From contig JAWOJF010000007.1 of the NCBI GenBank assembly GCA_046481785.1, positions 1-18,550 of the forward strand: a stretch of DNA of 18,550 bases. The letters run 5' to 3'. Positions 7,214-14,951 of this stretch are shown here, in pieces (position 1 is the stretch's first letter; every line of letters starts with the position of its first letter). The notes under the pieces were generated by a model that worked only from the letters and a program-made list of their open reading frames with translations, did not search any database and had not been told where the DNA came from. The stretch comes from JAWOJF01 sp046481785. GTDB lineage: Bacteria; Bacteroidota; Ignavibacteria; Ignavibacteriales; Ignavibacteriaceae. The position numbers and the translations under genes are program-made.

Positions 7214-7618
7214 ATGAATAAAAAACATTTGTTGTTTGTCATAATTCTGTCTCTGCTTTACTATTACTTCATAAACTTGTTTGTAAATGTATTTATCTCA
7301 CTTTCCCTTGTATCTTTTTTATGTACTATTACCGGTGTAGTTAAAAGCAGAAATTGTTCAAAGTCAGCTAATTATCTTGCTATAGGATTTGCAGCAGCTA
7401 TTATTTCATTATTTACAGATGTAAGATTTCTAGCAGATAACAGCATTAGTGTTGAAATTCTATTAACTGGCTTTCTCACGGTTTTTTGCGGAATGATGTG
7501 TTATATGATTTTTGTTGATGAAACAGATAATTACAGACTTAACCTTAAATATTCGAAAATCAAATTATTTTCTTTTACAGGAATTATCCTTGCGTTATAT
7601 CTTGTAATATTTTTTTAG
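7214..7618 (+). CDS. Small polytopic membrane protein of unknown function
   Basis: I do not recognise this 134-residue protein. It is strongly hydrophobic, with about four to five predicted membrane segments (residues about 6-22, 25-42, 54-70, 80-100 and 117-134). Short basic loops (VKSRNCSK around 43-50, NYRLNLKYSKIK around 106-117) separate some of them. There is no catalytic-looking motif. A run of five Gs (CCCGGGGGCT) sits just before ATTATG and can serve as the ribosome binding site; its flanks AGCCC/GGGCT could pair. The gene lies 134 bases after the acyl-chain operon on the same strand, before a strong terminator, so it may be the last gene of that transcript. A role in transport or export of the product is possible but unsupported. 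Confidence 0.6.
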   Translation: MNKKHLLFVIILSLLYYYFINLFVNVFISLSLVSFLCTITGVVKSRNCSKSANYLAIGFAAAIISLFTDVRFLADNSISVEILLTGFLTVFCGMMCYMIFVDETDNYRLNLKYSKIKLFSFTGIILALYLVIFF

Positions 7619-7638
7619 AAATAAATCATCCGAAAAAT

Positions 7639-7674
7639 AAAAAGCCGGGAAAAGATAATACCCGGCTTTTTTTT
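7639..7674. terminator. Bidirectional intrinsic terminator
   Basis: AAAAAGCCGGG (7639-7649) and CCCGGCTTTTT (7661-7671) form a perfect 11-base-pair stem around an 11-base loop, followed by T to 7674. Because the left arm begins with As, it gives a U-tract on both strands. It sits between the membrane protein gene (plus, ending 7618) and fabF (minus, ending 7724), exactly where a two-way terminator for convergent genes is expected. Confidence 0.92.
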
Positions 7675-7723
7675 ATTTAATTCTGATAATATAATACTAA
7701 CCACAGTTTCCCCGGGTTATAAT

Positions 7724-8986
7724 TTACTCGGTATACTTTTTAAATATTACAGATGTATTATGCCCGCCAAAACCAAAAGCGTTACTAATAGCATAATTTA
7801 CTTCCCGTTCCTGCGGTTTGTTAAATGTATAGTTAAGGTCACAATCCGGATCAGGATGTTCAAAATTAATAGTAGGTGGTATAATATTATGAATACTTGC
7901 AAGGATTGAAGCGATAGCCTCAACTGCACCCGCTGCTCCTAAAAGGTGCCCTGTCATACTTTTGGTAGATGATAAATTCATCTTATAGGCGTGATCTCCA
8001 AAAACTTTTTTAATTGAATTGGTTTCGGCAATATCTCCCGGAGGTGTGGCCGTTCCATGCATATTTACATAATTGATTTCTTCCTTTTTTATTCCGGCAG
8101 TTCTAATTGCCATTTCCATAGCAAGAGATGCCCCTGTTCCTTCGGGGTGTGGAGCCGTAATGTGGTGAGCATCGGCAGAAAGCCCGATACCTACCAATTC
8201 CGCATAAATTTTTGCATTACGTTTTTTGGCAGATTCATATTCTTCAAGAATTAAAGCGCCGCCGCCTTCACCCATAACAAAACCATCTCTTGTTGAATCA
8301 AAAGGCCTGCTAGCTGTTTTGGGTGAATCATTTCTTGTGGATAATGCTTTGTTTGCATTAAAACCGGCAATTCCTATTTCAAGAATGCCCGCTTCGCTTC
8401 CGCCCGATAATATCCTGTCGGCCAGACCATTTTTAATAAGCAGATAACCATCAATAATGTTATTATTTGCAGTTGCACATGCAGTAACAACACAATGATT
8501 GGGCCCCTGAAATCCATATTCAATAGCAATCATTCCACATGCAATATCCGGAATCATCATGGGGATAAAGAAAGGTGATACTCTATCCGGCCCTTGTGTA
8601 TGATTAATAACTGCTTGTTTATAAAAAGTATTAAATCCGCCAATACCACTTCCAAAAACAACACCGGTTTTTTCTTTTTGTTCAACCGACATACTTTCAG
8701 GTTTTAGCCCTGAATCTTCAATTGCCATTTTAGCTGCAGCAAGGGCATATTGGCTGAAAGGATCGAGCCTGCGGGACTGCTTTTTATCCATATAATTTGC
8801 AGGGTCAAATCCCTTTAATTCGCAGGCAAATTTTGTCTCTACACGTGAAGTATCAAAGCCTTTAATATAATCACATCCGCTAACGCTATTCATCATCGAG
8901 TTCCAGAATTCCTCAACAGAAAGACCAAGGGGAGTAACCGCCCCCATACCTGTTACAACAACTCTTCTGTTGTTATTTAGACTCAT
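7724..8986 (-). CDS. fabF: 3-oxoacyl-ACP synthase II (FabF)
   Basis: This 420-residue elongating ketosynthase condenses acyl-ACP with malonyl-ACP in primary fatty acid synthesis. It has full FabF length and a complete triad: C170 in VVTACATANN, H310 in VNMHGTATPPGD and H347 in TKSMTGHLLGAAGAVEA, with K342. The glycine-rich GFVMGEGGGALILEEYE and the terminal AISNAFGFGGHNTSVIFKK are textbook FabF. VTACATANNNIIDG deviates slightly from the usual VTACATGANAIGDA. The start is supported by AAGGAA (8992-8997, minus strand) five bases upstream of the ATG. Unlike many genomes, no acpP gene lies directly upstream; a tandem repeat and an acetyltransferase gene are found there instead. It converges on the operon containing the divergent ketosynthase, and is likely the housekeeping enzyme of the two. 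Confidence 0.95.
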   Translation of the reverse strand: MSLNNNRRVVVTGMGAVTPLGLSVEEFWNSMMNSVSGCDYIKGFDTSRVETKFACELKGFDPANYMDKKQSRRLDPFSQYALAAAKMAIEDSGLKPESMSVEQKEKTGVVFGSGIGGFNTFYKQAVINHTQGPDRVSPFFIPMMIPDIACGMIAIEYGFQGPNHCVVTACATANNNIIDGYLLIKNGLADRILSGGSEAGILEIGIAGFNANKALSTRNDSPKTASRPFDSTRDGFVMGEGGGALILEEYESAKKRNAKIYAELVGIGLSADAHHITAPHPEGTGASLAMEMAIRTAGIKKEEINYVNMHGTATPPGDIAETNSIKKVFGDHAYKMNLSSTKSMTGHLLGAAGAVEAIASILASIHNIIPPTINFEHPDPDCDLNYTFNKPQEREVNYAISNAFGFGGHNTSVIFKKYTE

Positions 8987-9080
8987 ATTTATTCCTTAAA
9001 TGAAGTTTTTCTGAATAATTTATTAAAAATAAGCCCTTAAAGATAGGTATTTTCAATTCTTTATGGAAATCCCCCAAAGG

Positions 9081-9164
9081 AAGAGTAAGAGCAAGATCAA
9101 GAGCAAGTTCAAGAGCAAGTTCAAGAGCAAGTTCAAGAGCAAGTTCAAGTTCAAGAGCAAGATC
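9081..9164. repeat. AAGNNC hexamer tandem repeat (14 units)
   Basis: Fourteen consecutive six-base units can be read, all of the form AAGNNC except the first (AAGAGT). Units are mainly AAGAGC and AAGTTC, alternating to give a 12-base period over the middle, plus AAGATC. The array lies in the 213-base gap between the acetyltransferase stop and the fabF start. Reading frames through it would give a low-complexity charged peptide, and no ORF with a start covers it. Inverted pieces (CTTGCTC, GCTCTT) follow directly at 9174-9188. Similar units occur again at 13011-13025. Confidence 0.9.
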
Positions 9165-9180
9165 AAACCCTGCCTTGCTC
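9155..9180. terminator. Possible hairpin at the end of the acetyltransferase transcript
   Basis: GAGCAAG (9155-9161), the last part of the hexamer array, pairs perfectly with CTTGCTC (9174-9180) around a 12-base loop. It lies just past the stop of the minus-strand acetyltransferase gene. There is no clean U-tract, so it may be a weak terminator or simply an inverted repeat copy of the array unit. Confidence 0.35.
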
Positions 9181-9199
9181 AGGCTCTTAATCCTGCATT

Positions 9200-9664
9200 T
9201 TAGAACTTATCTTCTGTTAGTCGGAATATTGTCCAATCATCCATTGGAACAGCACCAAGATTTTTATAAAAATTTATTGAAGGCTCATTCCAGTTAAGCA
9301 CTGCCCATTCAACTCGTCCGCAGTTGCGTTGTTTTGCTAGCTCAATTAATTTTAAGAGGAGGGCCTTACCTATTCCTTTTCCTCTGAATTGAGGCCTAAC
9401 AAACAGATCTTCCAGGTATATGCCCGGTTTTCCCAAAAAAGTAGAATAATTGTGAAAGAATAATGCCTGCCCGGCAGGTTCACCATTATATTCGGCAATT
9501 AAAACTTCAGCAAACTTTTTTTTTCCAAAAATTGTAGTTCTGATTGAATCCTCAGTAGCTTTTACTTCATGTGCCAGTTTTTCATATTCTGCAAGTTCTT
9601 TTATAAGAGATAGTATTACCGGAACATCTTTTTCTTCGGCTTCTCTAATAACAAGATCTTTCAT
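9200..9664 (-). CDS. GNAT acetyltransferase, spermidine/spermine-acetyltransferase-like
   Basis: This 154-residue GNAT-fold enzyme transfers an acetyl group from acetyl-CoA to an amine. Its pattern follows the SSAT (diamine or thialysine N-acetyltransferase) branch: YEKLAHEVKATEDS (27-40), NYSTFLGKPGIYLEDLFV (72-89), CoA-binding RPQFRGKGIGKALL (90-103) with RGKGIG, and VEWAVLNWNEPSINFYKNLGA (118-138) with a tyrosine (Y133) in the place of the catalytic one. The full length of the family is present. The substrate may be a polyamine, thialysine or a similar amino compound; the sequence alone does not decide. Its start overlaps the stop of the PAP2 gene by four bases (ATGA), so the two are probably co-transcribed and translationally coupled, although their functions are unrelated. 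Confidence 0.88.
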   Translation of the reverse strand: MKDLVIREAEEKDVPVILSLIKELAEYEKLAHEVKATEDSIRTTIFGKKKFAEVLIAEYNGEPAGQALFFHNYSTFLGKPGIYLEDLFVRPQFRGKGIGKALLLKLIELAKQRNCGRVEWAVLNWNEPSINFYKNLGAVPMDDWTIFRLTEDKF

Positions 9665-10230
9665 TTAATATTCCTCCCGGTTCTAAGTTTTATATAGTTA
9701 TCAAGCCACAAAGCAATTTGGGCAAAAACATAACCGAAGGCAGATCCGATTATAGCACCGCCAAGGATATCGGAAGGGTAATGCAGTCCAAGGTAAACTC
9801 TTGATATTGCAACCAGGGAAGCTGTAATAAACAATGCCCATTTAAGATTTGGAAACAGGAAGTAAAAAAAAGTTGCTGCGGCAAAATTATTTGTTGCGTG
9901 ATTTGAGGGGAATGAAAAAGTTCCCTGGCATCCTAAAGGAGTTATAACATCATCCAGAAAGTTACAAGGCCTTATCCGCTGAAAAATTTCTTTTACTACT
10001 TTATGCCCAAGCTGGTCTGTAACTGTAATTAAAACAATAACAAGTATCGCGGCAATTTTACCCCGTCTGCCTCCTTTAACAAAGGATATTAAAAGCAGGA
10101 TAACATAAGCTATATACCAGTTATTAACATTTGTAAGTATTGAAAAAAATTTATCGGCAAATGGTGCAGACAGAGTATGATTGAAGAAATAAAAAATTGC
10201 TGTATCTATTGAGAATAAAAAGTCTGTCAT
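9661..10230 (-). CDS. PAP2-family membrane phosphatase
   Basis: This 189-residue integral membrane enzyme is of the type-2 phosphatidic acid phosphatase family, which removes phosphate from lipid (di)phosphates such as undecaprenyl pyrophosphate or phosphatidic acid. All three catalytic motifs are visible: KX6RP (K80 to R87-P88), PSNH (108-111, the family's PSGH with G replaced by N) and SRX5HX3D (S143-R144, H150, D154). About five hydrophobic segments surround them (for example 36-52, 58-75, 113-128, 131-147, 154-172), with the active-site loops on one face. By length and simplicity it resembles BcrC-type undecaprenyl diphosphatases or PgpB-like enzymes; the substrate cannot be fixed. It is the first gene of a two-gene unit with the acetyltransferase and is divergent from the hybrid kinase. 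Confidence 0.9.
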   Translation of the reverse strand: MTDFLFSIDTAIFYFFNHTLSAPFADKFFSILTNVNNWYIAYVILLLISFVKGGRRGKIAAILVIVLITVTDQLGHKVVKEIFQRIRPCNFLDDVITPLGCQGTFSFPSNHATNNFAAATFFYFLFPNLKWALFITASLVAISRVYLGLHYPSDILGGAIIGSAFGYVFAQIALWLDNYIKLRTGRNIK

Positions 10231-10365
10231 AAATATCCGCTTTTAAATATACAATCTATATAAAAATTTAATATGCTTCATCATTAGAATAATAAAAATT
10301 ATATTACAGCATACCTTTCAAATATTTTTTGTACATTTTCAAGTAAATTATACCGGGGTACTAAA

Positions 10366-12999
10366 ATGGCCGGAACCGGCAGGACTACTTTTGTTGAGTT
10401 TATCTATAATGATAAAACTCCCTTTTCAGGAAAAAAATACGAGTACTTAAAATCTGAGTCCAAAGAATTTCTTGTAACTCCGCTTAAAATAATGTCATTG
10501 CTTATAGCAGTATCAGGATTGTTTGCAATGATATTTGAAGTCCGGTATTTCTCAGAGTACTCTTTCCATGTATACTTCACAAGGCTTGGCGCAACCCTGG
10601 CCTCCTTTATCATACTTGTTATTTTATACAGCAAAAAAGGACTTGATAGACCTATAGCCCTTGTGCATATGCTTCTGCTTGTGATAATTATTTCATCGGG
10701 CTATATGATTTACCTGATTCCATCCACACTGGTTGTTAATGCACAGATAATGGGACTTATGATCTTCACCTCGGCGCTTTTTTTAAGCTGGGATGTAAAG
10801 AACCAGATAATTGTGGCAATATACTATAACGTTGTATTTGCTTCTGCAATCCTGTTAAATGACAATACAATATATTTTCTGCCAAATATGTTCGAGTCTG
10901 TCCTTTTTGTTCTCTTTCTTAGTGTAGTATCAGTTATAGGAAGCGCAGTAAACTACCGGCTGCGTACACAAATTGCAGAAAAAAATTATATCCTGGAGAT
11001 ATCCGAAAAGAAATACCGTTCTATTTTCGATAATTCTGCGGATGGTATTTTCCAGTCAACCCCGGATGGAAGTTTTATAACTGTTAATCCTGCCCTGGTA
11101 AAAATACTTGGATATGATAGTGCAGAGGAACTGCTTAAGGTAAAATTAACTGATGAGATATATCAAAATCCTGAGGCAAGGGAAAAACTGACAGGGGAGC
11201 TAAAAGAGAAGGGTGTTATAAATAATTACCGTATGATATTAAAACGCAAGGACAGATCTGATGTAATGGTAATGATAAATGCTCTTTATGTTACAGATGA
11301 TGATGAAAATAAAAAATATTTTGAAGGCACAATAAAAGATATTACTGCCCAGGTGCGGGCTGAAGAAAAACAACGAAGGGCTGAAGAAGCACTTAGAGAA
11401 GAAAAAAGGAAGTCAGACATTCTTGCAAAAGAAGCTTTGGAAAGCAGCATAATCAAATCGCAGTTTCTGGCAAATATGAGTCATGAGATCCGGACTCCAA
11501 TGAATGGAATTATAGGATTTCTTACTTTAATAGAAAAAAGTGCCTATAAATCACAGGATGAAATGATGAATTTTGTCTCAAGCGCAAGAAATTCTGCCGA
11601 ATCTCTTCTGGATATTATTAATGATATACTTGACCTTTCAAAGATTGAATCGGGAAAAATGCAGCTTCAGGATACTGATTTTAATCTTAGCGAAGTTATT
11701 GATGAAGCTGTGGATATGCTTTCTCCAAAGGCAGAAGAGAAACACCTCCAAATATCAAAATTCATTTATGATGATACTCCTTTACTGCTTACAGGTGATT
11801 CTTTAAGGCTTAGACAGGTAATATTAAATCTTTTAAGTAACGCAATCAAGTTTACCGAAAAGGGGGATATCTCCATAAGTGCTAAACTGAGAGAGTTTTT
11901 AAATGACAAAGTTTCTGTTCAAATTTCGGTGCAGGATTCAGGTATAGGCATACCCAAACAAAAGCTTGATTCACTTTTTAAACCGTTTTCACAGGTAGAT
12001 GGTTCCCATACCCGCAAGTACGGTGGAACGGGTTTGGGCCTTGTTATATGCAAGGAATTTATTCATATGATGGGAGGGGAGATAACTGTTGAAAGTGAAA
12101 GTAATAAAGGCAGCCGTTTTATTTTTACTGTTAAAATGAAATTACAGAAGATTATAAAACCAGGCATGCCGGGCCAATATTCAAAACTATATAATTTCAA
12201 AAAACAATCCAGGCAGGATCTTGCCGGCAGTCCTGAAATGAAAGCGATACGAAGTAAATTTAAAATTCTACTGGCAGAGGATAATATTGTTAATAAAAAA
12301 GTAGCTTTAAAAATTTTAACCGAATCCGGCTACCTGGCTGATTCAGCGATGAACGGCTATGAAGCTGTTAAGGCAGTAAGTAACAACAATTATGATCTAA
12401 TTTTAATGGATGTTCAAATGCCTGAAATGGATGGCTTTATGGCTACACAGGAAATAAGAAAGATGAATAATGAGATCTCAAACATTCCTATAATTGCCAT
12501 TACTGCGCATGCCCTTGCCGGCGACAGGGAAAAATGTATAGAAGCTGGAATGAATGATTACATTTCAAAGCCAATTATTGCTGAACATATGATAAAAGTA
12601 ATAGACAAATGGATGAAAATAACAAATGACCCCAATACGAATATTGAAGAAGAGAAAAATGAAGTGGAAGACTATTTTGACTTTACTCATTTAGATAAAA
12701 TGAGTGCCGGAGATAAAAATTTCCAGAAGGAACTTGCTGCTACATTTATTGAGGATGTAAATCAGAGGTTTGACAAACTTGCATCATTAATTTTTAAAAG
12801 GGATGTTCAAAAAGTTATTAATGAGGCGCATACAATTAAAGGTGCTGCCTTTTCCATTGGTGCGGTTTGTATCGGCAATGTAGCAAAAGAAATTGAAGTA
12901 GCTGCTAAAGATAATAACCTCCACCTTGCTGCAGATAAACTTAAAGATTTAAAGGATGCCCTGATTCAAACTGAGAGACTGCTGAAGGTAAAATTGTAG
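10366..12999 (+). CDS. Membrane-bound hybrid histidine kinase (PAS-HisKA-HATPase-REC-Hpt)
   Basis: This 877-residue hybrid sensor kinase carries a complete phosphorelay. The N-terminal 200 residues hold about six hydrophobic membrane segments (about 40-57, 72-88, 98-118, 122-141, 148-165, 176-195) with no large periplasmic domain. A PAS domain follows (about 213-330; YRSIFDNSADGIFQSTPDG), then a coiled-coil linker (330-360). HisKA has phospho-acceptor H373 in MSHEIRTPMNG. HATPase_c has the N box (NLLSNAIKF), DSGIGIP (524-530) and GGTGLGL (553-559). The receiver (about 632-750) has phospho-acceptor D682 in LILMDVQMP and K735 in ISKP. The C-terminal Hpt domain (about 775-875) has H822 in AHTIKGAA. 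There is no output domain, so phosphate must pass to a separate regulator, which is not next door. The signal sensed is unknown. It begins 135 bases from the divergent PAP2 gene and converges on rocD. Confidence 0.93.
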   Translation: MAGTGRTTFVEFIYNDKTPFSGKKYEYLKSESKEFLVTPLKIMSLLIAVSGLFAMIFEVRYFSEYSFHVYFTRLGATLASFIILVILYSKKGLDRPIALVHMLLLVIIISSGYMIYLIPSTLVVNAQIMGLMIFTSALFLSWDVKNQIIVAIYYNVVFASAILLNDNTIYFLPNMFESVLFVLFLSVVSVIGSAVNYRLRTQIAEKNYILEISEKKYRSIFDNSADGIFQSTPDGSFITVNPALVKILGYDSAEELLKVKLTDEIYQNPEAREKLTGELKEKGVINNYRMILKRKDRSDVMVMINALYVTDDDENKKYFEGTIKDITAQVRAEEKQRRAEEALREEKRKSDILAKEALESSIIKSQFLANMSHEIRTPMNGIIGFLTLIEKSAYKSQDEMMNFVSSARNSAESLLDIINDILDLSKIESGKMQLQDTDFNLSEVIDEAVDMLSPKAEEKHLQISKFIYDDTPLLLTGDSLRLRQVILNLLSNAIKFTEKGDISISAKLREFLNDKVSVQISVQDSGIGIPKQKLDSLFKPFSQVDGSHTRKYGGTGLGLVICKEFIHMMGGEITVESESNKGSRFIFTVKMKLQKIIKPGMPGQYSKLYNFKKQSRQDLAGSPEMKAIRSKFKILLAEDNIVNKKVALKILTESGYLADSAMNGYEAVKAVSNNNYDLILMDVQMPEMDGFMATQEIRKMNNEISNIPIIAITAHALAGDREKCIEAGMNDYISKPIIAEHMIKVIDKWMKITNDPNTNIEEEKNEVEDYFDFTHLDKMSAGDKNFQKELAATFIEDVNQRFDKLASLIFKRDVQKVINEAHTIKGAAFSIGAVCIGNVAKEIEVAAKDNNLHLAADKLKDLKDALIQTERLLKVKL

Positions 13000-13010
13000 G
13001 AGGGAGGAAG

Positions 13011-13053
13011 AGAGCAAGAGCAAGCTTGCCTGCCGCAGGCAGGTTCAAGAGCA
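13011..13053. repeat. Hexamer-repeat remnant enclosing a CCTGCC/GGCAGG palindrome
   Basis: Between the hybrid kinase and rocD stop codons lies AGAGCAAGAGCAAG followed by TTGCCTGCC-GCA-GGCAGGTTCAAGAGC. The units AAGAGC/GAGCAAG and TTCAAGAGC are the same as in the array at 9081-9164. In the middle, CCTGCC (13029-13034) and GGCAGG (13038-13043) form a six-base-pair stem with a three-base loop. The block is much richer in GC than its surroundings. It may work as a hairpin at the end of the two convergent genes, though no U-tract follows. Confidence 0.7.
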
Positions 13054-13084
13054 TGCCGCAGAATGTAATTTTATGTTTGTATAT

Positions 13085-14287
13085 TTAATCCTGGTGCAAA
13101 ACTTTTTCAATTCTTTCCAATGCCCAGTTTATTTCCTCTTTAGTAATAACCAGCGGCGGGGCAAATCTTATTACGTTTTCATGTGTTTCTTTACAAAGTA
13201 TACCTTCTCTCATTAAAGCTTCGCAAAACCTTCGGGCACCACCAGCCTGCTGGTTAAGTTCAACTCCAATAAATAATCCTTTACCGCGTACTTCTTTTAT
13301 GTGTTTTGATTTTATTGCTTTCAGTTTTTCAATAAAATAATTGCCAAGCTCAAAAGAGCGCTCAATAAGCTTTTCTTCTATTAAAACTTTTAAACTTTCC
13401 CTTGCAACTGCAGCACCAAGTGGGTTACCGCCAAAAGTAGAGCCGTGATCTCCCGGCTTAAAAACATCCATTATTTCTTTTCCGGATAAAACAGCCGAGA
13501 CAGGGTAACATCCGCCTGAAAGGGCTTTACCAATAATTACTATATCAGGCCTTATATTATCATATTCAAATGCAAAAAGTTTGCCGCTTCTACCTAAACC
13601 TGACTGAATTTCATCAGCAATAAACAGTACATTGTTTTTTCTGCATATTTCATATGCTTCTTTAAGGTATCCTTCCGGTGGAATGATTACACCCCCTTCT
13701 CCCTGTACAGGTTCTACAAGAAATGCGACAGTATTTTTAGTAATTGCCCGCTCAAGTTCTTTAACATCTCCAAAAGGAATAACTTTAAAACCGGGAGTAA
13801 AAGGTCCGAAGCCCTTTTTATATTGTTCAGTAGATGAAAAACTAACAATAGTTATTGTTCTGCCGGCAAAGTTATTTGTACATGTAATTATTTCAGCAGT
13901 ATTTTCAGGTATACCTTTATGCTGGTAGCCCCATTTTCTTGCCGCTTTAATTGCTGTTTCAACTGCTTCGGCTCCTGAATTCATCGGAAGGGAAGATTCG
14001 TAACCGGTTAATTCGGACAGCTCTTTATAAAGCATGGGGAGCTGACTGTTCCTGAATGCACGCGAAGTTAAAGTAACCTTTTCTGCCTGATCTTTAAGAA
14101 TTTTAATTATCCTGGGATGGCAATGCCCCTGGTTAACAGCAGAATAAGCAGCAAGGCAATCCAGATATTTTTTACCGTCAACATCGTAAACCCAAACACC
14201 CTCAGCTTTGTCTATAACAACATCAAGAGGATGATAATTATGAGCTCCATATTTCTCTTCAAGTTCAATATAATCTTTGGTATTCAT
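13085..14287 (-). CDS. rocD: Ornithine--oxo-acid aminotransferase
   Basis: This 400-residue PLP-dependent class-III aminotransferase moves the delta-amino group of ornithine to 2-oxoglutarate, giving glutamate semialdehyde in arginine/ornithine catabolism and proline synthesis. The start GAHNYHPLDVVI (14-25) is characteristic of ornithine aminotransferase. Other features are the PLP phosphate-binding NSGAEAVETAIKAARKWG (103-120), F140/R143 in NNFAGRT, D225 in FIADEIQSGLGRSGK, and the Schiff-base lysine K254 in IIGKALSGG. Downstream come GSTFGGNPLGAA and VRGKGLFIGVEL. Length and motif order match RocD throughout, so related class-III enzymes such as acetylornithine aminotransferase are less likely. 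It is a single-gene unit, convergent with the kinase gene, and has a GC-rich inverted repeat on each side. Confidence 0.93.
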   Translation of the reverse strand: MNTKDYIELEEKYGAHNYHPLDVVIDKAEGVWVYDVDGKKYLDCLAAYSAVNQGHCHPRIIKILKDQAEKVTLTSRAFRNSQLPMLYKELSELTGYESSLPMNSGAEAVETAIKAARKWGYQHKGIPENTAEIITCTNNFAGRTITIVSFSSTEQYKKGFGPFTPGFKVIPFGDVKELERAITKNTVAFLVEPVQGEGGVIIPPEGYLKEAYEICRKNNVLFIADEIQSGLGRSGKLFAFEYDNIRPDIVIIGKALSGGCYPVSAVLSGKEIMDVFKPGDHGSTFGGNPLGAAVARESLKVLIEEKLIERSFELGNYFIEKLKAIKSKHIKEVRGKGLFIGVELNQQAGGARRFCEALMREGILCKETHENVIRFAPPLVITKEEINWALERIEKVLHQD

Positions 14288-14415
14288 AAAACCTTATTTT
14301 TTTTACCCAATTTATTAAAATTAAAAGAGATATAGAAGTTATACATACCGTTATTGAATTTTACTTTTTAAAAAGATTATAATTAATCATAATATCATTA
14401 AAATCAGCATTCTGC

Positions 14416-14430
14416 TGCAGGCTGCCTGCA
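14416..14430. repeat. Inverted repeat TGCAGG-CTG-CCTGCA upstream of rocD
   Basis: TGCAGG (14416-14421) and CCTGCA (14425-14430) form a perfect six-base-pair stem with a three-base loop in the 232-base gap between rocD (minus) and the yjbQ-like gene (plus). The core GCAGGC/GCCTGC is shared with the palindrome at 13029-13043 on the other side of rocD. It could be an operator for one of the two divergent genes or a dispersed repeat. The rest of this gap is AT-rich, and I see no further structure in it. Confidence 0.45.
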
Positions 14431-14519
14431 TATTATTTCATCTAAATGGAATACTAAAAGGATTGTAGTTATGCCCAAATGAAGTTATCTTTTAACTGAA
14501 CTTATAAAGAGTTTTAATA

Positions 14520-14951
14520 ATGATAGAAATACTAACTACTACACTGGAATTTGAAACAAAAGGGCTTACCGACATAATCGATATTACAGATCAAATTCAC
14601 AATGAAATTAAATCTCGCCAATTTTCCGAGGGTAATGTACTTATTTTTGGCAGCGGGTCCACATCAGGAATAACAACTATTGAATATGAACCCGGTTTGC
14701 TTAAAGATTATCCCGCATTTTTTGAAAAAATTATTCCCTCAAACATATCTTATTTCCATGATGAAACGTGGAATGATGCAAATGGATACTCACATGTAAG
14801 AGCTTCCCTCCAGGGATGTTCATTAACTGTCCCTTTTAAGGATGGCAAACTGCTGCTGGGAACCTGGCAGCAAATAGTTTTAATAGATTTTGATAATACA
14901 CCAAGAAAAAGGAAACTGGTTCTTCAGATAACCGGTAAAAAAGTAAAATGA
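14520..14951 (+). CDS. YjbQ/UPF0047 family protein
   Basis: This 143-residue cytoplasmic protein belongs to the YjbQ family. Some members have a weak, side-activity thiamine phosphate synthase function; the true role is unknown. The family core is clear: SHVRASLQGCSLTVPFKDGKLLLGTWQQIVLIDFD (91-125), then RKRKLVLQITG (129-139). Where E. coli YjbQ has HTSASLTLNEN..DP, this protein has GSTSGITTIEYEPG (46-59), so the first histidine is replaced, while the acidic residue E55 and the later H92 remain. I believe this variant is typical of a subfamily and not a broken gene. A leader with AAGAG before the ATG is the only ribosome-binding hint. Its stop overlaps the next gene by four bases (ATGA). Confidence 0.85.
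   Translation: MIEILTTTLEFETKGLTDIIDITDQIHNEIKSRQFSEGNVLIFGSGSTSGITTIEYEPGLLKDYPAFFEKIIPSNISYFHDETWNDANGYSHVRASLQGCSLTVPFKDGKLLLGTWQQIVLIDFDNTPRKRKLVLQITGKKVK

Noticed and set aside
4938..8986. Type II polyketide KS-alpha/chain-length-factor pair (two ketosynthase genes within about 4 kb)
   Set aside because: The two genes are convergent and separated by a terminator, and both keep the active-site cysteine, so neither is a chain-length factor.
9081..9188. Short CRISPR-like repeat array
   Set aside because: The units are six bases with no spacers between them and no cas genes nearby; this is a simple tandem repeat.
10329..10354. Promoter-like TTGTAC and TATACC before the hybrid kinase
   Set aside because: The spacing is 14 bases and the -10-like box is only 11 bases from the ATG, so it is unlikely to be a working promoter.
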